64,000 bases of DNA from Rhodococcus_G sp042754225. GTDB taxonomy: Bacteria > Actinomycetota > Actinomycetes > Mycobacteriales > Mycobacteriaceae. Positions within the stretch are counted from its first letter, which is position 1. Every line of letters starts with the position of its first letter. Shown here one piece after another: positions 26,169 to 33,798 of the stretch. The stretch is from assembly GCF_042754225.1 (NCBI RefSeq), contig NZ_JBHZAH010000009.1, positions 19,853 through 83,852 on the forward strand, given 5' to 3'. A program made the position numbers and the translations under genes. The notes below the pieces were generated by a model, which searched no databases, had not been told where the DNA came from, and saw nothing but the letters and a program-made list of their open reading frames with translations.

Positions 26169-26204
26169 CAGGTGCGGTCGGGGTCATCCGGCCGCACCTG
26201 GTTT
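26169..26204 (+). terminator. Intrinsic terminator after sepF
   Basis: CAGGTGCGG (26169-26177) pairs with CCGCACCTG (26192-26200), extended inward through a wobble to CGG/CCG around the loop GGTCAT. The stem is followed immediately by GTTTTGATT, giving the most classical intrinsic terminator in the window. It ends the dcw transcript at sepF. Confidence 0.85.
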
Positions 26205-26238
26205 TGATTGCGCCCGTTGCGTCAGGCAGAGTGGTGGA

Positions 26239-26526
26239 GTGCCCTTGTTCGCGGTGATCTACTTCGTGCTGTTCGTTTTCTGGTTGCTGATCATCGGACG
26301 AATCATCGTCGAGTTCATCCGGACATTTGCAAGGGAATGGCGGCCCACTGGCTTTGTCGTCGTCATTCTCGAAGCCATATTTACGGTCACGGATCCTCCG
26401 ATCAAGTTGCTGCGGCGACTTATTCCATCGGTATCGCTCGGTGGAGTTCGGTTGGATCTTTCAATCATGGTCTTGCTCTTCGTGGTGTTCATCTTGATGC
26501 AAGTCGTTCAGAGGCTTGCCGTATGA
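26239..26526 (+). CDS. YggT family membrane protein
   Basis: 95 residues from GTG 26239 (GGTGGA just upstream). It has an N-terminal helix (about 2-24), an amphipathic middle with the family motif DPPIKLLRRLIPSVSLGGVRLDLS (about 52-75, the part between helices) and a second helix (about 74-92). YggT proteins are small integral membrane proteins of unknown role; this position between sepF and divIVA is conserved in Gram-positive bacteria, and partial links to envelope shape and osmotic tolerance are known in others. Codon use is less GC-biased than in neighbouring genes (many A/T third positions). It lies beyond the sepF terminator and is probably expressed separately. Confidence 0.9.
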   Translation: MPLFAVIYFVLFVFWLLIIGRIIVEFIRTFAREWRPTGFVVVILEAIFTVTDPPIKLLRRLIPSVSLGGVRLDLSIMVLLFVVFILMQVVQRLAV

Positions 26527-26621
26527 CGTGCACGAATCAGCTTGTGGCGCAGCCTCCGGGTCTGGTGTGACAGAATGGACGCCAGTTGCAGTGCGAATGC
26601 CTGGAGCAGCACTGGATGCGC

Positions 26622-26627
26622 TATAAC
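26622..26627 (+). promoter_or_regulatory. Candidate -10 box of wag31
   Basis: TATAAC lies 46 bases before the wag31 ATG in the 146-base gap after yggT, which is notably AT-richer than its surroundings. No good -35 hexamer is seen at 16-18 bases; TTGCAG at 26586 is too far away. wag31 is normally transcribed from its own strong promoter, so the region deserves the label. Confidence 0.4.
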
Positions 26628-26672
26628 TGAATGTTTGCTAGACCGCCAACAGATGCGTGAAGGGATCCTTCC

Positions 26673-27509
26673 ATGCCGCTGACACCAGCTGATGTTCACA
26701 ACGTCGCGTTCAGCAAGCCGCCTATCGGTAAGCGGGGCTACAACGAGGACGAGGTAGATGCGTTTCTCGACCTCGTCGAGCAGGAGCTGTCGCGACTGAT
26801 CGAGGAGAACGCGGACCTCCGCCAGCGCGTGGGTGAGCTCGATCAGGAGCTCGCGGATGCGAAGAAGGCCCCCCGCCCTGTGGGCGCGGCACCCGAGCCG
26901 GCTCGCGTCGTCGAGCCGCCGAAGCCGGTCGCGCCCGTCGCGCCGGTCGCGGCCCCCGTCGCCGCCGCTCCCGTTGCCCGGACAGGCAGCACCGAGGAAG
27001 CGAACCTGCAGGCCGCGAAGATCCTGGGTCTGGCGCAGGAGATGGCCGACCGGCTCACCGGCGACGCGAAGACCGAGTCCGAGCAGCTCGTCACCACCGC
27101 TCGCACCAACTCCGAGCAGTTGGTGAGCGATGCGCGCACCCGCTCCGAGGCGATGATCGGCGACGCCCGTCAGAAGTCCGAGGCCCTGCTCTCCGACGCC
27201 CAGACCCGCTCCGAGACTCAGCTGCGTCAGGCGAAGGAGAAGGCGGACGCGCTGCAGGCCGACGCGGAGAAGAAGCACTCCGAGATCATGGCGACCATCA
27301 ACCAGCAGCGCAGTGTGCTGGAGGGTCGGATCGAGCAGCTCAAGACGTTCGAGCGCGAGTACCGGGTGCGGCTGAAGTCCTACCTGGAGTCGCAGCTCGA
27401 GGAGCTCGAGCAGCGCGGTTCGGCGGTCCCGGTTGACGGCGGTCAGGATGCCTTCGGCGGCGAGTCCAAGCCGGGCCTCGGCCAGTCCTTCGCCAAGGGA
27501 AGTAACTGA
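26673..27509 (+). CDS. wag31: Polar growth protein DivIVA / Wag31
   Basis: 278 residues from ATG 26673. Wag31 marks the poles and directs polar peptidoglycan and mycolate layer growth. The N-terminal DivIVA domain PLTPADVHNVAFSKPPIGKRGYNEDEVDAFLD (2-33) carries the membrane-binding loop, followed by a coiled coil (about 34-65), a Pro/Ala/Val-rich linker (about 66-102), and a long coiled coil. Residues 112-199 consist of eight successive 11-residue units (e.g. TESEQLVTTAR, TNSEQLVSDAR, TRSEAMIGDAR). The C-terminal HSEIMATINQQRSVLEGRIEQLKTFEREYR block is near identical across mycolic-acid actinobacteria. The threonine region phosphorylated by PknA/B in mycobacteria falls in the linker, which is too divergent here to assign. 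Confidence 0.95.
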   Translation: MPLTPADVHNVAFSKPPIGKRGYNEDEVDAFLDLVEQELSRLIEENADLRQRVGELDQELADAKKAPRPVGAAPEPARVVEPPKPVAPVAPVAAPVAAAPVARTGSTEEANLQAAKILGLAQEMADRLTGDAKTESEQLVTTARTNSEQLVSDARTRSEAMIGDARQKSEALLSDAQTRSETQLRQAKEKADALQADAEKKHSEIMATINQQRSVLEGRIEQLKTFEREYRVRLKSYLESQLEELEQRGSAVPVDGGQDAFGGESKPGLGQSFAKGSN

Positions 27510-27559
27510 CCCGGGTCCGATAGGCCCGCGCCCGAATCGGTCCACCTCAGGGGATTGTC

Positions 27560-27757
27560 GTGCTGGTCCTGACGCTCGCTATGGCGGCGGTGGGGTTCGC
27601 CCTACTGGTACTCGCTCTGATGACAGGCTCGGTCGTGTGGGCCTGGGGATGCATCGTGGTCTGTGTGATCGGTGCCGTGTTGCTGCTCATCGGATCGCTT
27701 CGTGGCGGTGCGGCGACCGGCGAGGACAGTCGCCGACGCCGACACAGTTCCACCTGA
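27560..27757 (+). CDS. Small two-helix membrane protein
   Basis: 65 residues from GTG 27560, 50 bases after wag31. Two hydrophobic helices (about 2-22 and 27-46) joined by a short polar turn are followed by a basic tail (RRRRHSST). A small membrane protein also follows wag31 in mycobacteria (Rv2144c position), but the sequence is too short and simple to prove orthology. GGGGAT (27550-27555) upstream can serve as a ribosome binding site. It is probably cotranscribed with wag31 and is followed by a very large hairpin. Function unknown. Confidence 0.6.
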   Translation: MLVLTLAMAAVGFALLVLALMTGSVVWAWGCIVVCVIGAVLLLIGSLRGGAATGEDSRRRRHSST

Positions 27758-27765
27758 TCACCACT

Positions 27766-27838
27766 CGCACGCACCGAACGGGAGTGCGCGGATCGCTTTC
27801 GTCGAGAAAGCGCCGTGACCTCTCGTTCGGTGCATGCG
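27766..27838. terminator. Giant hairpin between the wag31 unit and the ileS leader
   Basis: GCACCGAACGGGAG (27771-27784) pairs with CTCTCGTTCGGTGC (27820-27833) through 14 steps with one G-U, extended past one mismatch by CGCA/TGCG (27766-27769, 27835-27838). A second perfect stem CGCTTTC-gtcga-GAAAGCG (27794-27812) sits inside. There is no T-run; it most likely acts as a terminator for wag31 transcripts and insulates the T-box promoter, but another structural role is possible. Confidence 0.6.
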
Positions 27839-27871
27839 CACGCCCCCGTGGGGGTGTTTGACGGCGCCGAC

Positions 27872-27877
27872 TAGAAT
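27872..27877 (+). promoter_or_regulatory. Candidate -10 box of the T-box/ileS transcript
   Basis: TAGAAT lies seven bases before the expected start of the T-box RNA near 27884. TTGACG at 27858 is only eight bases upstream and cannot be its -35. A perfect CCCCC-GT-GGGGG hairpin (27843-27854) lies at the -35 position. The -10 match and the position at the 5' end of the riboswitch support it. Confidence 0.5.
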
Positions 27878-27883
27878 CGGCGG

Positions 27884-28085
27884 AGAACGTGGCGACGATC
27901 CGGCCATCACCGGGGAGCCTTCGGAAGAACGGCGCGAGCGCTCAGTAGAACCGAACGGGTGGGCCCGTCACAGCCCGGCACGAGAGGTCCGGCCGCGACA
28001 GCGACCGGGCAAGCGGGGTGGTACCGCGGCCAGGCGCACAGGCGCCCACGTCGTCCCCGTGCCAGAGACACCAGGCACGAGGAGT
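27884..28085 (+). ncRNA. T-box riboswitch (tRNA-Ile sensing, translational type) leading ileS
   Basis: The leader has the actinobacterial ileS T-box layout. An ultrashort stem I CCGG-ccATCa-CCGG (27900-27913) presents the specifier ATC (27906-27908) in its terminal loop, matching the tRNA-Ile anticodon GAU. AGTAGAACCGAACGGGT (27944-27960) is the conserved stem II element. The T-box sequence GGGTGGTACCGCG is at 28016-28028, where TGGT would pair with the tRNA end ACCA-type acceptor with discriminator A. Downstream, CGTGCC (28058-28063) pairs with GGCACG (28074-28079) and adjacent C residues can pair with the GG of the ileS Shine-Dalgarno AGGAG (28080-28084), forming a sequestrator. No terminator is seen, so control is of translation initiation. 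Confidence 0.92.
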
Positions 28086-28091
28086 ACGACA

Positions 28092-31000
28092 GTGAGCGAG
28101 ACCTATCCCCGCGTCGACCTGACCGGTGGCCGGTCCAGCGCAGGCGTGAACTTCCCCGAACTCGAGCAGCGCGTGCTCGCGGCGTGGGATGCCGACGACA
28201 CCTTCCGTGCGTCCGTCGCCAACCGCGCCGACGCCGAGGAGTTCGTCTTCTACGACGGCCCGCCCTTCGCCAACGGCCTGCCGCACTACGGCCACCTGCT
28301 CACCGGCTACGTCAAGGACCTCATCCCGCGCTACCAGACCATGCGCGGCAAGAAGGTCGAGCGGCGCTTCGGCTGGGACTGCCACGGCCTGCCCGCCGAG
28401 CTCGAGGCGGAGAAGCAGCTCGGCATCAAGGACAAGTCGCAGATCGACGCGATGGGACTGGCCGAGTTCAACGCGTACTGCAAGCAGTCCGTGCTGCGCT
28501 ACACCGACGAGTGGCGCGACTACGTCACCCGGCAGGCGCGCTGGGTCGATTTCGACAACGACTACAAGACGCTCGACCTCGACTTCATGGAGTCGGTCAT
28601 GTGGGCGTTCAAGGAGCTCCACGACAAGGGGCTGATCTACCAGGGCTTCCGGGTGCTGCCGTACTCCTGGTACGAGCAGACCCCGCTGTCGAACCAGGAG
28701 ACCCGCCTGGACGACGCCTACAAGATGCGCCAGGACCCGGCCGTCACCGTGGACATGGTGCTGACGGCGCCGGAGCGGAGCCTGCGGAGCGACCAGAAGC
28801 ACCTCACTGTCCTCGACGGCGCGAACGCGCTGATCTGGACCACCACGCCGTGGACGCTGCCGTCCAACCTGGCGATCGCGGTGCACCCCGAGGTCGACTA
28901 CGTGCTGGTCGCCGGCGAGGACGGCAAGCGCTACGTGCTCGGCGCGGCACGCGTCGGTCACTACGCGCGCGAACTGGGTGAATCCCCGGAGGTGCTGGGC
29001 GAGTTCAAGGGTGCCGAGCTCGTCGGCCTCACCTACACGCCGCCGTTCGACTTCTTCCACGGCCCCGACAAGGGCCACGCCGAGGCGCACCGTGTGCTGG
29101 CAGCGGACTACGTGACCACCGAATCCGGCACCGGAATCGTTCACCTCGCACCGGCTTTCGGTGAGGAGGACATGGACGTCGCGACGGCGAACGGCATCGA
29201 GATCGTCCAGCCGCTCGATCCCGGCGGCAAGTTCACCTCGATGGTGCCGCCGTACGAGGGCATGCAGGTCTTCGACGCGAACCCGGTCATCATCAAGGAC
29301 CTCAAGGCAGCCGGAAAGCTGTTGCGGCACGAGACGATCGAGCACTCGTACCCGCACAGCTGGCGCAGCGGCCAGCCGCTGATCTACATGGCGGTGCCGT
29401 CCTGGTTCGTCGCGGTGACCAAGTTCCGTGACCGGATGGTCGAGCTGAACCAGGAGATCACCTGGGTGCCCGAGCACATCAAGGACGGCCAGTTCGGCAA
29501 GTGGCTCGAGGGTGCACGCGACTGGAACATCAGCCGAAACCGATACTGGGGCAGCCCGATCCCCGTCTGGGTCTCGGACGACCCGGCGTACCCGCGCGTC
29601 GACGTGTACGGCTCGCTGGACCAGCTCGAGGCGGACTTCGGGGTGCGCCCGACGGACCTGCACCGGCCGATGATCGACGAGTTGACCCGCCCCAACCCGG
29701 ACGACCCGACCGGCCGCTCGACGATGCGTCGGGTGCCCGAGGTGCTGGACTGCTGGTTCGAGTCCGGGTCGATGCCGTACGCCCAGGTGCACTTCCCGTT
29801 CGAGAACCGGGAGTGGTTTCAGACCCACAACCCCGGTGACTTCATCGTCGAGTACAACGGCCAGACCCGCGGCTGGTTCTACACCCTGCACGTGCTCGCG
29901 ACCGCCTTGTTCGACCGTCCGGCGTTCAAAACCGTTGCCGCGCATGGCATCGTGCTCGGCGACGACGGTCTGAAGATGAGCAAGTCGAAGGGCAACTACC
30001 CGGATGTGAAGGAGGTGTTCGACCGCGACGGGTCGGACGCCATGCGGTGGTTCCTGATGTCCTCGCCGATCCTGCGGGGCGGCAACCTGGTCGTCACCGA
30101 ACAGGGCATCCGCGAGGGCGTCCGCCAGGCGCTGCTGCCCTTGTGGAACGCGTGGAGCTTCCTGCAGCTCTACGCCTCGAAGCCGGGCGAGTGGCGCACC
30201 GACTCGCCGAACGTGCTGGACCGCTACATCCTGGCCAAGCTCGCTTCGACGCGGGACGCGATCACCGGCGCGCTCGACGTCAACGACATCGCGGGCGCCT
30301 GCGACGAGCTCCGCACCTTCTGCGACGCGCTCACCAACTGGTATGTGCGCCGGTCGCGTTCGCGCTTCTGGGACGAGGACCGCGACGCCATCGACACGCT
30401 GCACACGGTGCTCGAGGTCGTCTGCCGGCTCGCGGCGCCGCTGCTGCCGTTGGCCACCGAGGTGATCTGGCGCGGGCTGACCGGTGGCCGGTCCGTCCAT
30501 CTGACCGACTGGGTCGGCGAGTCCGCTTTGCCGGCCGACGCCGAGTTGGTCGAGTCGATGGACGAGGTTCGCTCGGTCTGCGGGGCGGTCCTCGGCCTGC
30601 GCAAGGCGCAGAACCTGCGGGTCCGGCTGCCCCTGCCGGAGGTCACCGTCGCGGCGCCCGGCGCCGAGCGGCTGCGTCCGTTCCTGGACATCATCGCCGA
30701 CGAGGTCAACGTCCGGAAGGTGGACCTCACCGACGACGTCGACGTGCACGGCCGCTTCGAGCTCGTGGTCAACGCCCGCGCCGCGGGCCCGCGCCTGGGC
30801 AAGAACGTGCAGACCGTGATCAAGGCGGTCAAGGCCGGCGACTGGTCCGAGGTCGACGGTGTGGTCATGGTGTACCCGGGGCGCTCCGCGGGCTCCGCTC
30901 CTGCGGCGGGCATCGCGCTGCTGCCGGAGGAGTACACCCAGCGCCTCGTCGCCGCCGAGCCGGAGTCCACCGCCGCGCTGCCCGCCAATGCGGGCCTGGT

Positions 31001-31277
31001 GGTGCTCGATTCGGTGGTCACCGAGGAGCTCGAGGCCGAGGGTTGGGCCAAGGACCGGATCCGGGAACTGCAGGACGCCCGCCGGGCCGCCGGCCTGGAC
31101 GTCTCGGACCGGATCACGGTGACGCTCGAGGTGCCCGCCGAGCGGCTCGACTGGGCCCAGCGGCACCGCGACCTGATCGCCGGCGAGATCCTTGCGACCT
31201 CACTGGAGTTGGGCGCCGCGGGCGCCGGTGCCGTCGATCTCGGCGAGGGCGTGCGGGCGAGCCTGGCGAAGGCCTGA
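28092..31277 (+). CDS. ileS: Isoleucyl-tRNA synthetase
   Basis: 1061 residues from GTG 28092, seven bases after AGGAG; longer open frames into the leader are excluded by the T-box. IleRS charges tRNA-Ile in the cytoplasm. The class I signatures are PPFANGLPHYGH (57-68, HIGH-type) and KMSKS (628-632), with the editing domain between them (TTPWTLPSNLAIAV, GTGIVHLAPAFGEEDMDV) and a C-terminal anticodon-binding domain with a DUF5915-like end. The length and HYGH signature fit the type 2, eukaryote-like IleRS found in many actinobacteria, often less sensitive to mupirocin; this is known for the family and is inferred here. Expression should be regulated by charging of tRNA-Ile through the T-box. 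Confidence 0.97.
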   Translation: MSETYPRVDLTGGRSSAGVNFPELEQRVLAAWDADDTFRASVANRADAEEFVFYDGPPFANGLPHYGHLLTGYVKDLIPRYQTMRGKKVERRFGWDCHGLPAELEAEKQLGIKDKSQIDAMGLAEFNAYCKQSVLRYTDEWRDYVTRQARWVDFDNDYKTLDLDFMESVMWAFKELHDKGLIYQGFRVLPYSWYEQTPLSNQETRLDDAYKMRQDPAVTVDMVLTAPERSLRSDQKHLTVLDGANALIWTTTPWTLPSNLAIAVHPEVDYVLVAGEDGKRYVLGAARVGHYARELGESPEVLGEFKGAELVGLTYTPPFDFFHGPDKGHAEAHRVLAADYVTTESGTGIVHLAPAFGEEDMDVATANGIEIVQPLDPGGKFTSMVPPYEGMQVFDANPVIIKDLKAAGKLLRHETIEHSYPHSWRSGQPLIYMAVPSWFVAVTKFRDRMVELNQEITWVPEHIKDGQFGKWLEGARDWNISRNRYWGSPIPVWVSDDPAYPRVDVYGSLDQLEADFGVRPTDLHRPMIDELTRPNPDDPTGRSTMRRVPEVLDCWFESGSMPYAQVHFPFENREWFQTHNPGDFIVEYNGQTRGWFYTLHVLATALFDRPAFKTVAAHGIVLGDDGLKMSKSKGNYPDVKEVFDRDGSDAMRWFLMSSPILRGGNLVVTEQGIREGVRQALLPLWNAWSFLQLYASKPGEWRTDSPNVLDRYILAKLASTRDAITGALDVNDIAGACDELRTFCDALTNWYVRRSRSRFWDEDRDAIDTLHTVLEVVCRLAAPLLPLATEVIWRGLTGGRSVHLTDWVGESALPADAELVESMDEVRSVCGAVLGLRKAQNLRVRLPLPEVTVAAPGAERLRPFLDIIADEVNVRKVDLTDDVDVHGRFELVVNARAAGPRLGKNVQTVIKAVKAGDWSEVDGVVMVYPGRSAGSAPAAGIALLPEEYTQRLVAAEPESTAALPANAGLVVLDSVVTEELEAEGWAKDRIRELQDARRAAGLDVSDRITVTLEVPAERLDWAQRHRDLIAGEILATSLELGAAGAGAVDLGEGVRASLAKA

Positions 31278-31305
31278 TCCGAGCCGAACTGTCGGTGCGG
31301 CGGCG

Positions 31306-31311
31306 TAGGTT
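31306..31311 (+). promoter_or_regulatory. -10 box for a leaderless tfoX-like transcript
   Basis: TAGGTT ends six bases before the ATG at 31318, placing the start of transcription at or next to the start codon. No ribosome binding site precedes the ATG. Leaderless transcripts with TANNNT boxes at this distance are common in actinobacteria. Confidence 0.45.
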
Positions 31312-31317
31312 GCTGCC

Positions 31318-31674
31318 ATGAGCACGAACAGTGAGACGGTCGCGTACGTCCTGGGGCAGCTCGAGCCCCTGGACGTACGCGCCCGGGCGATGTTCGGCGA
31401 GTACGGGTTGTACTGCGACGAGAAGATGGTCGCGATGATCTGCAACGACACCGTGTTCGTGAAGCCGAGCGAGGTGGCCGAGGAGTACCTCGGCCCCGAG
31501 GCGCTGGCGCCGCCGTATCCGGGCGCGAAGGACCACTTCGCCGTTCCGGAGGCGCGGCTCGCCGACGTCGACTGGCTGCACGCGTTCGTCCAGCGGACCG
31601 CGGACGTCCTGCCCGCGCCGAAGCCGAAGAAGCCGAAGAAGCCGAGCCCCGAGAAGAAGCCCACGCCTGGATGA
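31318..31674 (+). CDS. TfoX N-terminal domain family protein
   Basis: 118 residues from ATG 31318. The TfoX_N fold is recognisable: VAYVLGQLEPLDVRARAMFGEYGLYCDEKMVAMICNDTVFVKPS, then YPGAKDHFAVPEARLADVDWLHAFVQRTADVL. The last 18 residues are a Lys/Pro tail (PKPKKPKKPSPEKKPTPG). The family is named for a competence regulator, but lone N-terminal domain proteins in actinobacteria have no proven function, and DNA uptake should not be inferred. It lies between ileS and dinB and overlaps dinB by four bases (ATGA), so the two are probably cotranscribed and coupled. Confidence 0.85.
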   Translation: MSTNSETVAYVLGQLEPLDVRARAMFGEYGLYCDEKMVAMICNDTVFVKPSEVAEEYLGPEALAPPYPGAKDHFAVPEARLADVDWLHAFVQRTADVLPAPKPKKPKKPSPEKKPTPG

Positions 31675-33035
31675 CCCGACCAGCCACGTCCCGTCGATGG
31701 GTACTGCACCTCGACATGGATGCGTTCTTCGCGTCCGTCGAGCAGCTGACCCGGCCGACACTGCGGGGACGGCCGGTTCTGGTCGGTGGCCTCGGCGGCC
31801 GAGGGGTGGTCGCAGGCGCCAGCTACGAGGCGCGGGCGTTCGGCGCGCGCTCCGCGATGCCGATGCACCAGGCCCGGCGGATGGTCGGGGCCGGAGCGGT
31901 GGTCCTGCCGCCACGCGCCGGCCTGTACTCGACGTTGAGCAAGGCCGTGTTCGATGCCCTGCGCACGCGGATGCCGGTGCTCGAGATGCTCTCGATGGAC
32001 GAGGCGTTCGGGGAGCCTGCCGAACTCGCGGGCGCGGACGCGGAGTCGGTCCGCGTCTTCGCGGAGGAGTTGCGGGCGCTGGTCTTCGCCGAGACCGGCC
32101 TGGTGGCGTCGATCGGCGCGGGCTCCGGAAAGCAGATCGCGAAGATCGCGTCGGGGCTGGCCAAGCCGGACGGGGTGCGGGTGGTGACGCCCGACGAGCA
32201 GCGCCCGCTGTTCGAGGCGCTGCCCGTGCGCAAACTCTGGGGCATCGGCCCGGTTGCCGAGGAACGTCTGCGTCGCCTGGGCGTGGAGACGATCGGCGGC
32301 CTGGCCGCGACCTCGGAGGCCGAGGTCGTCTCGGCGCTGGGCGCGACGGTCGGACCGGGCCTGCACCGGCTCGCCCGCGGCATCGACGACCGTCCGGTAG
32401 CCGAGCGCGCGGACGCCAAACAGGTCAGTGCGGAGACCACCTTCCCCGCCGACCTGGTGACGCTGGACCAGCTGCGGGCGGCCGTCGAACGAACGGGAGC
32501 CAGCGCGCACGCGCGACTGCTGCGCGACGGTCGCGCCGCCCGGACGGTGGTGCTCAAGCTGAAGAAGGCGGACATGTCCGTCGTGACCCGCTCTGCGACG
32601 CTGCCGTACGCGACCGCGGACCGGCAGACACTGGTGGCCACGGCGCAGCGGCAGGTGATCGACCCGCTCGAGCTGGGACCGGTGCGGCTGGTGGGGGTCT
32701 CGCTGGGCGGATTGTCCTCGACCGCACAGGGTTCGCTGTTCCCGGACCTCGAGCACGGCGCCGCGACCGAGGGTGCTGTGACTCTCGACACAGTGCCCGC
32801 GCTGCACTCGGTTCAGTCCGCCGCACCGGCACCGACACCGGAGACCGGTTCGCGGTGGCGTCCGGGCCACGACGTCGCGCACGAGGAGTTCGGTCACGGC
32901 TGGGTACAGGGCTGCGGGCACGGCGTGGTGACCGTCCGATTCGAGACCAGGTCGACGGGGCCGGGCCAGGCCCGGACCTTCGCGGAGTCCGATCCGGCGC
33001 TGACGATCGCCGATCCCGCCGACAGTCTTCATTAA
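31671..33035 (+). CDS. dinB: Y-family DNA polymerase IV
   Basis: 454 residues from ATG 31671. The Y-family palm motifs are intact: HLDMDAFFASVEQL with Asp15 and Asp17, SYEARAFGARSAMPM, and SMDE at 108-111 with catalytic Asp110 and Glu111; the helix-hairpin-helix (KLWGIGPVAEERLRRLGVETIGGLA) and the little-finger domain follow. The protein is over 100 residues longer than enteric DinB, and the C-terminal part carries a conserved HDVAHEEFGHGWVQGCGHGVVTVRFETR block shared with the mycobacterial DinX/DinB1 type. No SOS box lies upstream; it is in an operon with tfoX-like and perhaps ileS, so it is not expected to be damage-inducible, as in mycobacteria. Confidence 0.94.
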   Translation: MTRPATSRRWVLHLDMDAFFASVEQLTRPTLRGRPVLVGGLGGRGVVAGASYEARAFGARSAMPMHQARRMVGAGAVVLPPRAGLYSTLSKAVFDALRTRMPVLEMLSMDEAFGEPAELAGADAESVRVFAEELRALVFAETGLVASIGAGSGKQIAKIASGLAKPDGVRVVTPDEQRPLFEALPVRKLWGIGPVAEERLRRLGVETIGGLAATSEAEVVSALGATVGPGLHRLARGIDDRPVAERADAKQVSAETTFPADLVTLDQLRAAVERTGASAHARLLRDGRAARTVVLKLKKADMSVVTRSATLPYATADRQTLVATAQRQVIDPLELGPVRLVGVSLGGLSSTAQGSLFPDLEHGAATEGAVTLDTVPALHSVQSAAPAPTPETGSRWRPGHDVAHEEFGHGWVQGCGHGVVTVRFETRSTGPGQARTFAESDPALTIADPADSLH

Positions 33036-33056
33036 GGAAGCCCTTATCTTCTTCCT
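33035..33056 (+). terminator. Weak hairpin at the end of dinB
   Basis: AGGAAG (33035-33040) and CTTCCT (33051-33056) flank a ten-base AT-rich loop, followed by GTTAACTA. The region is AT-rich compared with its surroundings and lies immediately at the dinB stop, so a modest terminator is plausible. Confidence 0.35.
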
Positions 33057-33208
33057 GTTAACTATCGTGACAGGCGTCCGTGGGTGGACGGCTCTCGCCG
33101 TGACCGCCCGCGCGACCCGAGCAGCGCAACCGAATCGCCCTGGGGCAGATACGAGCGCCCCGGAAGATCGTCAGAAGTAGTTCATCCGAAGAGAAGGACA
33201 AGCAATTG

Positions 33209-33697
33209 ATGCTCCGTAAGACCCTCGTCGCCGGTGCCGCCCTGGCCGCCGTGTTCGCGCTGGGCGCCTGCAGCTCCAACGACGGCGGCACCACCACGAC
33301 CACCACCAAGAAGGCCACCACCTCCGCCGTCGCGCCCGTCGACAGCCCGCCGGTGCCGACCGCTGCCGAGCTCAACGCGATGCTGGTCAAGGGCCTCGAC
33401 CCGGCCACCCCGGTCGCCGAGAAGGTCACCCTGGTGCAGGACGGCGCGGCCGATCCCGGACTGTTCGACCAGGTCGCCGCCGCCGCCAAGCAGTCCAACG
33501 CGACCGTCACGATCGTCGACCCGATCCTCGACAACGGCGACGGCACCCTCACCGCCACCGTGAACATGAACATCGGCGGCCAGGTCAACCCGGGCACCGC
33601 GACCTTCGTGGTCGAGAACGGCAAGTGGGTGCTCTCGAAGGAGTACGCCTGCAACATCGTCAAGCTGGCGAACCTCACCTCGCCCGCCTGCGCCTGA
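33209..33697 (+). CDS. MTB12-like secreted lipoprotein
   Basis: 162 residues from ATG 33209 (AGAAGGA ten bases upstream); the TTG just before it is less likely. A signal peptide with lipobox ALGAC (Cys21) is followed by a Thr-rich linker (about 26-40) and a compact domain: PTAAELNAMLVKGLDP, KVTLVQDGAADPGLFDQVAAAA, DGTLTATVNMNIGG, ATFVVENGKWVLSKEYACNIV. This pattern resembles the mycobacterial low-molecular-weight antigen MTB12/CFP2 family, whose function is unknown. Two C-terminal cysteines (CNIV and PACA) could form a disulfide. The 170-base gap upstream holds a hairpin next to dinB but no clear promoter. A very strong terminator follows, so it is monocistronic. Confidence 0.72.
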   Translation: MLRKTLVAGAALAAVFALGACSSNDGGTTTTTTKKATTSAVAPVDSPPVPTAAELNAMLVKGLDPATPVAEKVTLVQDGAADPGLFDQVAAAAKQSNATVTIVDPILDNGDGTLTATVNMNIGGQVNPGTATFVVENGKWVLSKEYACNIVKLANLTSPACA

Positions 33698-33729
33698 TCC
33701 ACCCGAGCGGACTCGTCCGTTCACCTCGA

Positions 33730-33767
33730 CCGAATGCCGGTGTCCCGTACGGGGCGCCGGCATTCGG
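33730..33767 (+). terminator. Very strong terminator hairpin after the MTB12-like gene
   Basis: CCGAATGCCGG (33730-33740) and CCGGCATTCGG (33757-33767) pair perfectly, and the stem continues inward (through two wobbles) to CCC/GGG around a GTAC tetraloop, giving 17 steps. It is followed by CGTTCC. It lies between convergent genes and may terminate both directions. Confidence 0.75.
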
Positions 33768-33798
33768 CGTTCCATGGGGAGGCGCGCGCCGCTCCGGG

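Noticed and set aside
27858..27863. TTGACG as -35 of the ileS promoter
   Set aside because: Only eight bases separate it from TAGAAT at 27872, too short for a sigma factor.
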